This document shows, piece by piece, positions 35,097-43,279 of a stretch of DNA of 64,000 bases. Source of the stretch: Cohnella phaseoli. GTDB lineage: Bacteria; Bacillota; Bacilli; Paenibacillales; Paenibacillaceae. The stretch spans positions 341,604 through 405,603 of the forward strand of contig NZ_QRDZ01000005.1 of the NCBI RefSeq assembly GCF_003386235.1. The letters run 5' to 3'. The position numbers were made by a program, and so were the translations under genes. Within the stretch, counting starts at the first letter, position 1. Each line of letters begins with the position of its first letter. The notes under the pieces are model-generated. The model saw only the letters and a list, made by a program, of their open reading frames with translations, ran no database searches and was not told the DNA's origin.

Positions 35097-35143
35097 AGCC
35101 GTCCTTTGTCCCTGATCGCCGCAAATACTCGTTTCAAACTGTT

Positions 35144-35170
35144 AAGCCGTCCTTCCGGATGGCTTTTTTT
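35144..35170 (+). terminator. Intrinsic terminator after the MFS gene
   Basis: AGCCGTCC and GGATGGCT pair (one G-U) around a 4-base loop, followed by seven T residues. Confidence 0.85.
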
Positions 35171-35179
35171 ACTGCTTAA

Positions 35180-35193
35180 GTGTACCGGTTTAC
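35180..35193 (+). promoter_or_regulatory. Candidate LacI-type operator upstream of the beta-propeller gene
   Basis: GTGTACCGGTTTAC is a near-palindrome centred on CG. It matches 12 of 14 positions of the reverse complement of the site at 36868-36881, and both sites are followed on the plus strand by TAAA. The adjacent LacI regulator (37014) is the proposed binder. Confidence 0.45.
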
Positions 35194-35247
35194 TAAATTA
35201 ACGGTGAAATTCTCCTCTGCGGTCCTTTATGATTAAGCATGTAGATG

Positions 35248-35262
35248 ATAAAGCGCTTACAT
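35248..35262 (-). promoter_or_regulatory. cre-like site upstream of the beta-propeller gene
   Basis: On the minus strand ATGTAAGCGCTTTAT matches 14 of 15 positions of WTGNAANCGNWNNCW and is very close to the site at 8203. It lies downstream of a possible -10 (TATGAT, 35228-35233), a position suited to roadblock repression. Confidence 0.45.
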
Positions 35263-35298
35263 CTAAGCTTGGCTACTTTGACTTCAGGGAGGATGAGC

Positions 35299-36765
35299 AT
35301 GAAGAAGAAAATCTCAAGTATTTTGCTCGGTTTGGCCTGTTTATGGGGAGCGGCATCGCCCGCATTCGCGTTGTCGGCGAATCAAACTTACGATTATGGA
35401 GATGTCGCGCTCTCCGGAATTGTCAACGACGACAAATACGACTGGGGCGCGGCCGTTATTCGCAACGGAGACAAGTATCAAATGTGGTGGACGCGGCAGG
35501 ATCCCCACGATTCGGTCTATTACGCGGAAAGCTCGGACGGGCTGCATTGGTACGACCTGCAAAGGGTGCTGATGCCGGCCGAGAACGCCTGGGAAAGCAT
35601 CCACGTGGCGGATCCTTCGGTCGTCATCGTAGGCGGCACCTACTACATGTTCTACGAAGCGCCGCGCAGCCCGTATCAGACCTGTACGCCGGAAGGCTAC
35701 GACAACGCCATCTTTATGGCGACCTCGACCGACGGCAAGACATGGAACAAATATCCGAGCAATAGCGATCCGCAGCCCGTCGTCCGCCAGCCGGTCTCGA
35801 CCTACTGCTCGGGCGTATACGGCGTAGGACAGCCGCAGGTGCTCTATCGGAACGGACAGTTCGAGATGTATTATACGTTCGCGGCGCACCCCGATTCGCT
35901 CGGACGCAATGACGTTGCCCGCGCCGTATCCAGCGACGGCATCAACTGGGGAGCCTCCGAAAACCATGCCAAGGTGCTCAAAGGCGGAGGCGCCGATGTC
36001 AAATTCAGCCCTCTGCTGAATAAGTACGTGATGGTCTATACGCTGAACAATCAGGTCGGTCGGACGAATCCGCCGCCGGATTCCGCTTTTACCTACGACG
36101 TGCATCTCCTCACCTCAGACGACGGCGTGTCGTGGACCGGCAGCCAACCGGCGACGATGTGGGACGCGGCGTCCGCCTCCAATTCGATCACGGTCGGAGC
36201 GCCGCGCGCTACTCGCACGTTCGCCAACTTCCTGACGGACGGACAAGGAAACATTCCAGGCGATACGTTCCACATCTACTATATGGAAGGTCAAATCCAT
36301 CTGCCGTCCGAGGATTTCAAGAATACGGCTTCGACCTGGGATCTGAGAGTCCGCTCGGCTCACATCGCCGATTTGCCGGGAACGCTTGCCTTCATGGAAG
36401 GCATGAACGTTAAAACCTCTTCCAGCGGCAGCCTCTACCGGATGTGCGGAACGCAAAAGTGCGCCTATGTGAACTGGGGGACGTACGAAGCGATCAACGG
36501 CAGCAGAGCGGGGGATTATGTCACAGTTCCCGCGAATTTGCTGGACCCGGTTCCCGGATACAAGTACTATCTGGAGGGCTTGAATATCAAGCGGCCAGGC
36601 TCCTCCGGCATTGAATGGGTGAACGGGTTTACCCGTTACGGGTATACGAGCTGGGCAAGCTTCCTGGCCTATAACAACAATGACGGTAGCGCTTATTTCA
36701 CGCTGACCGACGAAGAATACGACCGCGTCGAGGCTTCTCTGCCGTACGGAGGTACTCGGCCGTAG
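35299..36765 (+). CDS. Secreted five-bladed beta-propeller protein, GH43/GH32-superfamily-like
   Basis: A 488-residue exported protein. ATG 35299 is preferred because AGGGAGG lies 6 bp upstream and a signal peptide follows (KKKISSILLGLACLWGAASPAFA). The mature part shows repeated blade motifs: DKYDWGAAVIRNGDKYQMWW, YYAESSDGLHW, HVADPSVVIVGGTYYMFYEA, FMATSTDGKTW and ARAVSSDGINW. These are characteristic of the GH43/GH32/GH62-like propellers, often arabinanases, xylosidases or fructosidases. The C-terminal ~110 residues look like a separate small domain with two cysteines. The nearby LacI-type operator and cre-like site suggest sugar-controlled expression. Activity is not certain, since many such propellers are uncharacterised. 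Confidence 0.7.
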   Translation: MKKKISSILLGLACLWGAASPAFALSANQTYDYGDVALSGIVNDDKYDWGAAVIRNGDKYQMWWTRQDPHDSVYYAESSDGLHWYDLQRVLMPAENAWESIHVADPSVVIVGGTYYMFYEAPRSPYQTCTPEGYDNAIFMATSTDGKTWNKYPSNSDPQPVVRQPVSTYCSGVYGVGQPQVLYRNGQFEMYYTFAAHPDSLGRNDVARAVSSDGINWGASENHAKVLKGGGADVKFSPLLNKYVMVYTLNNQVGRTNPPPDSAFTYDVHLLTSDDGVSWTGSQPATMWDAASASNSITVGAPRATRTFANFLTDGQGNIPGDTFHIYYMEGQIHLPSEDFKNTASTWDLRVRSAHIADLPGTLAFMEGMNVKTSSSGSLYRMCGTQKCAYVNWGTYEAINGSRAGDYVTVPANLLDPVPGYKYYLEGLNIKRPGSSGIEWVNGFTRYGYTSWASFLAYNNNDGSAYFTLTDEEYDRVEASLPYGGTRP

Positions 36766-36779
36766 CGCTAGTTAACGTC

Positions 36780-36825
36780 ACAGGGGATGACCCAAGTCAT
36801 AAAAGCTGACTAGGTCATCCCCTGT
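36780..36825 (+). terminator. Terminator-like inverted repeat after the beta-propeller gene
   Basis: ACAGGGGATGACC and GGTCATCCCCTGT form a perfect 13-bp stem with a 20-base loop, followed by TCTTA. The T-tract is short. Confidence 0.65.
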
Positions 36826-36867
36826 TCTTAGGTTCACGACTCAGATTTTATTTGAGCGTCGATTTCG

Positions 36868-36881
36868 GTAAAACGGTTCAC
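36868..36881 (+). promoter_or_regulatory. Candidate LacI-type operator upstream of the LacI gene
   Basis: GTAAAACGGTTCAC is palindromic at 10 of 14 positions around a central CG and resembles the site at 35180. It would allow the LacI regulator to control itself and the downstream operon. A TATAAT lies 33 bp downstream, but no good -35 was found. Confidence 0.45.
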
Positions 36882-37013
36882 TAAAAAGTGATAGTATTTA
36901 CGCTTTCGACGCTTATATAATGGCCTTAGGACGCCGGTAAACGCAAGTAAACGCGGCTACTGCCGCGACTGCGTCGCAAGCGGCTGCCGAGGAAACAGAC
37001 GGAGGGGACGCAC

Positions 37014-38048
37014 ATGAGAGTGACGATGGCGGACGTCGCCAAAGCCGCCGGCGTATCGAAAACGTTAGTCTCGCGCGTCATCAACGACGACAAGACGTTA
37101 ACGATTCCGGTTGAAACCAGGGATAAAATCTGGGAGGCCGTTCAGCGCCACGGCTACATTCCGGATTATGCGGCTCGCTCTCTGGCGCGGAAGACGACCG
37201 GTGCGGACGGGAACAAAGCGATTACGATCGGTTACGTGACCTATACGAGCTTCGAGAAGATCGGACACCCTTACTTTTCGGCGATTCTACAAGGCGTCGA
37301 AGAGGAGGTGCACGCCCAAGGATGCAAGCTGGGCATGGCTTTTACCGTCGAGGAGCTAACGAAGAAGAAGGATCTTCGCGAGAGAATACAGGCCGAGAAG
37401 ATGGACGGAATTATCTATCTCGGGGCAATCGACCGGGGCTTCTACGAGATGCTCAAATCGTTCGCGACCTATGGAGTCTGCCTGGAAAGCCTGATCGATC
37501 CGACAATGGACTTCGTCGGCACGCCTTACGATCAATCCGGACGAATGGCCGTCGAGCACTTGATAGCGGCCGGCTATCGGGACATCGGGTTTTACGGGAA
37601 GGAAGGGGACTATCGGCACCAGGCTTATCGGACGGTTCTGGAAGCGCATTCGCTGAAGCCGCGGGAGGACTGGATGTTGGACGCCGGGTACACGATGGAG
37701 CAGGCCTACGAGTTGACCAAGCGAAATCTCGAGGAGCGCCCTCCGCCGGAAGCGATCTTCGCCTCCAACGACGAGATGGCGATCGGATGCATGAGAGCGT
37801 TCATCGAACGCGGGTATCGCATCCCTCAGGACATCGCCTTGATGGGTCACGACGATATCAGCATGGCGGCGTTCGCCGGCGTTCCGCTGTCCACGATCCG
37901 AATCCATAAGGAAGAGATCGGCAGGATGGCCGTCAAGATACTGATCGACCGGGTAAAGACCAAGCGAAAAATTCCGATATCGGTCCAGTTTCCGCCTAAG
38001 CTTGTCGTCAGAGATTCGTGCGGCTTTCGAACCAGAAAGCCGAAATAA
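37014..38048 (+). CDS. LacI-family transcriptional regulator
   Basis: A 344-residue repressor. The N-terminal helix-turn-helix reads MADVAKAAGVSKTLVSRVIN, with the hinge-region YAARSLARKTTG typical of the family. The rest is a periplasmic-binding-like sensor domain with IGFYGKEGDY, PPEAIFASNDEMAIGCMRA and IALMGHDDISMAAFAGVPLSTI. GGAGGGG precedes the ATG. It heads a run of codirectional carbohydrate genes (GH36-like, binding protein, two permeases, GH78-like) up to 47111, so it is presumably their local regulator. The inducer is unknown, perhaps a galactoside or rhamnoside. Confidence 0.93.
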   Translation: MRVTMADVAKAAGVSKTLVSRVINDDKTLTIPVETRDKIWEAVQRHGYIPDYAARSLARKTTGADGNKAITIGYVTYTSFEKIGHPYFSAILQGVEEEVHAQGCKLGMAFTVEELTKKKDLRERIQAEKMDGIIYLGAIDRGFYEMLKSFATYGVCLESLIDPTMDFVGTPYDQSGRMAVEHLIAAGYRDIGFYGKEGDYRHQAYRTVLEAHSLKPREDWMLDAGYTMEQAYELTKRNLEERPPPEAIFASNDEMAIGCMRAFIERGYRIPQDIALMGHDDISMAAFAGVPLSTIRIHKEEIGRMAVKILIDRVKTKRKIPISVQFPPKLVVRDSCGFRTRKPK

Positions 38049-38093
38049 TCCAGCTGAAACTAAAATAGAGAAGGAACGCATAAGGAGAGAGCC

Positions 38094-40424
38094 ATGCAGA
38101 TAAAATCAACCTTGGCGAACGCCGTCTGGGAAATGCGGGCGGGGCGGATCGGACTGACGATCGCTTCGACGGAAGGCGGCTGGCGTAAAACGATATTCGC
38201 TCGGAACGGTCCGATCAAGCTTGAGATAGACAGCGCTCGCGAGTTTAAGCTAAGGACGGGAAGGGGCGCCGCAGATGAACGAATCTACTCGGATGAAAAC
38301 TGTCGGCTGATCGAGGCGAAAACGTCGGAGGGCCGGATCGAGCTTTTTTTTCGGGAAATCGGAGATTTGTTCGAGGCGGTTGTTCGCTACGAAATTGAAC
38401 AAGACCGGTACGTCAAGAAAACCGTTGAGCTCCTGCCGCTGCGAGGGTCGCTTTACTTAAAGGAGCTGACGCTGGAAAGCTTCGAAACGGCTCGGCCCGG
38501 AGAACGGGGCGGGGAGGGACAGCCGGTGTTTGTAGACGGCCATGCTTTTCTGGGAGTGGAATTTCCGGTCTCCAGAAACGAGATCGCGGAGGGATGTCTC
38601 ATTTTCGGGCATGCGCCGGGCATCGAAATCCCTGAGGGTCGCGAATGGCGCTCCTATCGGATGACGTATGGTCTGAACGAAGGGAAAGGGCTGACGGAAG
38701 CCTTCCTGACCTATATCCGGAAGCATCAAGCAAGGAGAAAGGTCGAGCCGCTCGCCATTTATTGCGATTGGGGCTTGCACGACGAGCTGTCCGATCAAAT
38801 CGAGCTGACGGCGGAGATGACGGACGGGATGCTGGAGCATTTGCGGTGGATGAAGGAAATCCATGGCATCGCCTTCGATTATTATTTGATCGACGCTTTC
38901 TGGTTCGAGGAAGGCGAGGTGTACGGAAGTTTCAAGGCCAGAACCTGGCCGTCGGGCTTCGGGGCGATCCGTAAAAAAATGGACGAGCTGGGCTTGAAGC
39001 TGGGACTGTGGTTCGATCTAAGCGGGAATTTCCTGCGTATGGAGAGGCTGCGGGAGGCGCGCATCGAGTGGGACAAGTACGAGTTGTGTCTGGGGCATCC
39101 CGACTATGCGAACGCTTTGAAAGAGGCGCTGCTGCACCATGTTCGCGAGCACGGCATGAAGATGATCAAGCTCGATTTTGCCGCATTTTCCTGCTCCAAT
39201 CCCAAGCACGATCATCTGCCCGGAGAGCATTCGAAGGAAGCTTCAATTTCCCGGTTCGTCGAGCTGCTGAGGGAGGTCAAGGAAGCGGAGCCGGAGCTTG
39301 TGGTGCTGGCGTATAACGGGTTTACGACGAATTACGATTGGATCAAGGATGTGGACGGGGAGAGAGAGGGAGCGGCCGTATCCCCGTGGTGGGCTTTTCA
39401 CCTTGACTTTATCTATTGCGGTGATCCCCGACCGTCCGAGCTGCCGGCGCTGCGCTTGCGCGATTCGATCCATTCCTATACGGACGCCATGATTCGGCAG
39501 TTCGAGCATTCGCTGCTCCCTCACGAAACGATGGACGATCACGGGGTTATGATCGGGGATACCGGTACGATCTATCGGTTAGGCAAAGAGGGCTGGCGCA
39601 ACGACTGGCTGCTGTCGATCGCACGAGGGGGGCGGAAAACCCACTTCTACGGAGACTTGAGGCAATTGAATGAAAGCGATTACATTTTCTTGAAAACCAC
39701 TTGGCCGCTGCAACGGGAAGCTGTCGCGAAGGAGTATTCGACCGAATCCGTCGCAGGCAATCCTCTGCAAGAGCAAGCTTACGGATATATGAACGCCAAT
39801 GAACGCGAAGGCTGCATTACGCTGTTTAATCCCCATCCGATTCGGACGGCAGTGAAACTCGCGGACGAGATCGGCAAACGGGCGCGAGGCGGAGAGGCGA
39901 ATGTTGCTCTGGCGAAGCTCTACGCGGGAGAACGCTGGCTGGGGTCGGGGGGAGCGAGGCTGAATCCGTACGAGCCGATCGAGCTCGAACCGTTCGAGGT
40001 GGTGATGCTGAAGTGGGACGCTGCGGAAGCGCCCGGAATGTCTTCGGCGGAATGGCAGGTGGAAGAGGTCGTTCCGTTTACAAAAATGGAAGGTACGGCT
40101 CGTCTTTGGACGGTCGTTCCCGTCTCTTCGTCTCCGGAGGACCGATGGGTTGTGCGCTATAGGGACGGGGCGATGAAGCCGCTGCGCACCGTTCGCGGCA
40201 GGCCGGACGGCATGAGAATTGCGGTTGGGACGGGAGAAGAGAAACGCGAGCTTATTCCGCTCTACGATCAGGACGTCTGGAGCGGGATGTCGTGGATGGT
40301 CTACCGGATCGAAGAGGAATGGACGCCGACGGAAGAAGCGTTTCTGTCGCTGGAATACGACGGAGTTAGCGTTGTCTATGTCGAAGTGCAAAGATGGAGC
40401 CGCAAGTCGGGGGAAGCGGTCTGA
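38094..40424 (+). CDS. GH36-like alpha-galactosidase family protein
   Basis: A 776-residue cytoplasmic protein without a signal peptide. The layout is that of GH36/melibiase: an N-terminal beta-sandwich (about 1-220), a TIM barrel (about 225-530) and a C-terminal beta domain. Barrel motifs include YYLIDAFWF, LKLGLWFDLSGN, KMIKLDFAAFSC and LDFIYCGDPRPSELPALRLRDS. By comparison with the family, D361 in IKLDF is the probable nucleophile and D444 in CGDP is a candidate acid/base. It is longer than GH27 and similar to GH36 enzymes. AAGGAGAG precedes the ATG. The exact sugar specificity is not certain, because GH36 also contains alpha-N-acetylgalactosaminidases and stachyose or raffinose enzymes. 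Confidence 0.75.
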   Translation: MQIKSTLANAVWEMRAGRIGLTIASTEGGWRKTIFARNGPIKLEIDSAREFKLRTGRGAADERIYSDENCRLIEAKTSEGRIELFFREIGDLFEAVVRYEIEQDRYVKKTVELLPLRGSLYLKELTLESFETARPGERGGEGQPVFVDGHAFLGVEFPVSRNEIAEGCLIFGHAPGIEIPEGREWRSYRMTYGLNEGKGLTEAFLTYIRKHQARRKVEPLAIYCDWGLHDELSDQIELTAEMTDGMLEHLRWMKEIHGIAFDYYLIDAFWFEEGEVYGSFKARTWPSGFGAIRKKMDELGLKLGLWFDLSGNFLRMERLREARIEWDKYELCLGHPDYANALKEALLHHVREHGMKMIKLDFAAFSCSNPKHDHLPGEHSKEASISRFVELLREVKEAEPELVVLAYNGFTTNYDWIKDVDGEREGAAVSPWWAFHLDFIYCGDPRPSELPALRLRDSIHSYTDAMIRQFEHSLLPHETMDDHGVMIGDTGTIYRLGKEGWRNDWLLSIARGGRKTHFYGDLRQLNESDYIFLKTTWPLQREAVAKEYSTESVAGNPLQEQAYGYMNANEREGCITLFNPHPIRTAVKLADEIGKRARGGEANVALAKLYAGERWLGSGGARLNPYEPIELEPFEVVMLKWDAAEAPGMSSAEWQVEEVVPFTKMEGTARLWTVVPVSSSPEDRWVVRYRDGAMKPLRTVRGRPDGMRIAVGTGEEKRELIPLYDQDVWSGMSWMVYRIEEEWTPTEEAFLSLEYDGVSVVYVEVQRWSRKSGEAV

Positions 40425-40571
40425 TTGCTGGAAGGCTTGCGCCGTGAAGGAGGTGATGCCCGCGGTTTTCGTCAAGTTGGCGCTGGACGGGAAAACCGCG
40501 AACAACCGATGCAAGGCCATCATACCGAATCTGTTTATTTACTGTCAAACCTTTCTAAGGGGGAAAAGAGC

Positions 40572-42293
40572 ATGCAGCTCGGCAAATTCAAAATTCCAGT
40601 CCTGCTCGCAACGGTAACGGCCATGCTTCTGTTAAGCGCTTGCGGCGATTCGAACAACAGCAAGGGGGAGACGGCCGCTCCGTCCGCCGGAGCTTCGGCG
40701 GCTCCAGGCTCAGCCTCCGCAAGCACGGAGCCATCCTCGTCCGCATCCGCAGAAGCGCCGGCCGACCCGATGGCGAAATACGATCCTGCGATCGAGCTCA
40801 GCACGGTCGTCATTTCGGATCCGACGATGAAATTCGAGAACGGAGATTCCGTCGACAATAACAAATATTACCGCACCTATGAGAAGGAGCTCGGCATCAA
40901 GCTGACCAATCTATGGGTCGCGGACCAGTCTCAGCGGGATCAGAAGATGAACCTGGCGATCTCCTCGAACGATCTGCCGGACATCCTTCATGTAGATGCC
41001 AAGCAACTGCAGCTATTGTACCGTTCGGGCAAGCTGGCCGATCTGACCGACGTTTACGAGCAGTACGCCACGCCTTTCACGAAGCAGTTTCTGACCGTAG
41101 ACGGCGGGTTTAACCTGGAAAGCGGCAAATTTAACGGAAGGCTGTTCGCCATTCCTGAAACCCAATCGTACCTGGACGGAGCCTTCGTGCTTTGGATCCG
41201 CACCGACTGGTTGACGAAGCTGGGCCTTCCGGAGCCGAAGACGATGGACGACGTGCTCAATATCGCAATCGCGTTCGCCAACGACGATCCGGACGGCAAC
41301 GGCAAGAAGGATACGATCGGGCTGCCGTTGACGAAGGACGTGTTCGCCGGTTATGCGGGAACGGAAGGTCTGTTTTACGGTTACGGAGCTTACCCCGGAG
41401 TCGACGTTTGGGTTCAAGACGACAACGGAGAGCTGGTCTCGGGCAATATCCAGCCGCAGGTCAAGACGGCTTTGGCTAAGTTCCAAGAGCTGTTCAAGGC
41501 CGGCGTGATCGATCCCGAATTCGGCGTCAAGGACGTCTGGAAGGCGGCCGAATCCGCGGTGGCGGGCAAAAACGGCCTGTTCTTCGGCACGATGGCGAAC
41601 TCGTTCCAGCTTCAGCCGGGCAAGGAACGGGATCCGGAGATGGAATGGAAGGCGTTCCCGATTCCATCCGCAGACGGCGGTCTTGCGAAGGTACTGCGCT
41701 CCAGAGTAACGAACACGGGCTACTATGTCGTGAACAAAAGCGCTAAAAATCCGGAAGCGGCAATGAAAATGCTCAACCTGTTCATCGATAAGCAGTTCGG
41801 TCCGACGCCGGACAAGGAATTCGTCGACGACGGCGTAGCCTGGAAGCTGGCGGCGCTCCGTCCGATGCCTGCGGCGAAAAACTACGACAACTTCAAGGCC
41901 GTTCGCGACGCGCTGAGCAGCGGCGACGCCTCAAAGCTTACCGCAGAGCAGCAAAATATTATGAAAAACGTCGAGCAGCTGAAGGCGGGCAATGTCGGCG
42001 ACAACAACTGGGCGATGGTCAAGGTGTTCGGAGAAGGCGGCTCCTACGCCGCGATTGATCAATACGTGTTGGGCGACAGCTTCCGCTTTAACGAGTTTTA
42101 CGGTTCGCCGACCGAGACGATGCTTGCCAAGGGAAGCGTTCTGAGCAAGCTGACGACGGAGACGTTTACGAAGATCATCATGGGCAAGAGCGCCGTCGAG
42201 GATTTCGACGATTACGTGAAGAAGTGGAAGGCGATGGGCGGAGACGCCATTACGCAAGAAATCAACGAATGGTACTCGACGAAGAGCAAATAA
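40572..42293 (+). CDS. Sugar ABC transporter substrate-binding lipoprotein
   Basis: A 573-residue lipoprotein. The ATG at 40572 is preferred: AAGGGGGA lies upstream and the signal peptide with lipobox LLSAC follows at once; a longer frame starting at 40425 would have no export signal at its start. A Ser/Ala-rich spacer (about 25-70) precedes the family-1 solute-binding domain, with ISSNDLPDILHV, LWIRTDWLTKLGLPEPKTM and DDPDGNGKKDTIGL. It is a clear paralogue of the truncated protein at the left edge. Its permeases follow at 42365 and 43280. Neighbouring GH36- and GH78-like enzymes suggest a galactose- or rhamnose-containing glycan. Confidence 0.93.
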   Translation: MQLGKFKIPVLLATVTAMLLLSACGDSNNSKGETAAPSAGASAAPGSASASTEPSSSASAEAPADPMAKYDPAIELSTVVISDPTMKFENGDSVDNNKYYRTYEKELGIKLTNLWVADQSQRDQKMNLAISSNDLPDILHVDAKQLQLLYRSGKLADLTDVYEQYATPFTKQFLTVDGGFNLESGKFNGRLFAIPETQSYLDGAFVLWIRTDWLTKLGLPEPKTMDDVLNIAIAFANDDPDGNGKKDTIGLPLTKDVFAGYAGTEGLFYGYGAYPGVDVWVQDDNGELVSGNIQPQVKTALAKFQELFKAGVIDPEFGVKDVWKAAESAVAGKNGLFFGTMANSFQLQPGKERDPEMEWKAFPIPSADGGLAKVLRSRVTNTGYYVVNKSAKNPEAAMKMLNLFIDKQFGPTPDKEFVDDGVAWKLAALRPMPAAKNYDNFKAVRDALSSGDASKLTAEQQNIMKNVEQLKAGNVGDNNWAMVKVFGEGGSYAAIDQYVLGDSFRFNEFYGSPTETMLAKGSVLSKLTTETFTKIIMGKSAVEDFDDYVKKWKAMGGDAITQEINEWYSTKSK

Positions 42294-42323
42294 ATTAAAC
42301 GCGGCGGAAACAAGAGGGGGGAT

Positions 42324-42368
42324 ATGTCCCTCTCTTGTCCGTTCCGTCTATGGGGGACATCATCGTGA
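42324..42368 (+). CDS. Possible 14-codon leader cistron coupled to the permease start
   Basis: ATG 42324 has a very strong AAGAGGGGGG site 2-9 bp upstream and encodes MSLSCPFRLWGTSS. Its TGA stop overlaps the GTG proposed as the permease start (GTGA). This parallels the mini-cistron at 29190. Whether it is translated is unknown. Confidence 0.3.
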   Translation: MSLSCPFRLWGTSS

Positions 42369-43264
42369 AGCGTCAAGGCGGAATCAAGCAATGGCCGCTG
42401 CATCTGCTGCTGTTGCCGGGAGTCGCTCTCGTGCTGATTTACAGCTACGGACCGATGCTCGGCATTGCGATCGCGTTCAAGGATTTCAACCCAGCGCAAG
42501 GGCTCCTTCGATCTCCTTGGACGGGCTGGAGCAACTTTACTTTCCTATTCGAATTGACCGATATCTTCGCCGTGCTCCGCAACACGATCGTCATCTCGGC
42601 GATGAAGATCGTCGCGGGGCAGGTCGCGCCGATTGTCGTCGCGCTGCTGCTTAACGAGCTGAGAAAGCAATGGTTCAAACGAACGGTGCAGACGATCGTT
42701 TATTTGCCCCATTTTCTGTCATGGGTCATTCTGGGCGGCATATTGATCGATCTGTTATCGCCGAAAGAAGGAATCGTTAACGGGCTGCTGGGCGGACTGG
42801 GCATTGAGCCGATCTTTTTCCTGGGAGACGAAAGATGGTTTCCCTACACTATGGTCGTCTCCGATGTATGGAAGGAATTCGGCTTCGGCACAATCGTCTA
42901 TTTGGCGGCGCTGACGGGAATCAATCCGGCGCTGTACGAGGCCGCCGTCGTCGACGGGGCAGGACGCTGGCGCCAAACCTGGAGCATTACGCTGCCGGGC
43001 ATCGCGCCGATCATCGTACTGCTCGCGACGCTCAGCATGGGAAATATTCTGAACGCGGGCTTCGATCAGATTTTCGTGCTGTATAGTCCGCTCGTCTACG
43101 AGACGGGGGACATTCTCGACACATTTACGTACCGACTCGGACTGATCGATTACCAATACGGACCTGCGGCGGCAGTCGGGCTGTTCAAGTCGGCCGTATC
43201 GTTCCTGTTCATCTCCGTTTCCTATTTGCTCGCTTATCGGTTGGCTAACTATCGCATCTTCTAG
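42365..43264 (+). CDS. Sugar ABC transporter permease, LplB type
   Basis: A 299-residue permease very similar to that at 4113-5012, including IKQWPLHLLLLPGVALVLIYSYGP and the EAA loop YEAAVVDGAGRWRQTWSITLPG. The GTG at 42365 is preferred: GGGGGA lies 7 bp upstream and the resulting length equals its paralogue. ATG 42350 and TTG 42335 are in-frame alternatives without a good site. It forms an importer with the lipoprotein at 40572 and the permease at 43280. No ATPase gene is present. Confidence 0.9.
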   Translation: MKRQGGIKQWPLHLLLLPGVALVLIYSYGPMLGIAIAFKDFNPAQGLLRSPWTGWSNFTFLFELTDIFAVLRNTIVISAMKIVAGQVAPIVVALLLNELRKQWFKRTVQTIVYLPHFLSWVILGGILIDLLSPKEGIVNGLLGGLGIEPIFFLGDERWFPYTMVVSDVWKEFGFGTIVYLAALTGINPALYEAAVVDGAGRWRQTWSITLPGIAPIIVLLATLSMGNILNAGFDQIFVLYSPLVYETGDILDTFTYRLGLIDYQYGPAAAVGLFKSAVSFLFISVSYLLAYRLANYRIF

Positions 43265-43279
43265 AAGGGAATGTTGAGC

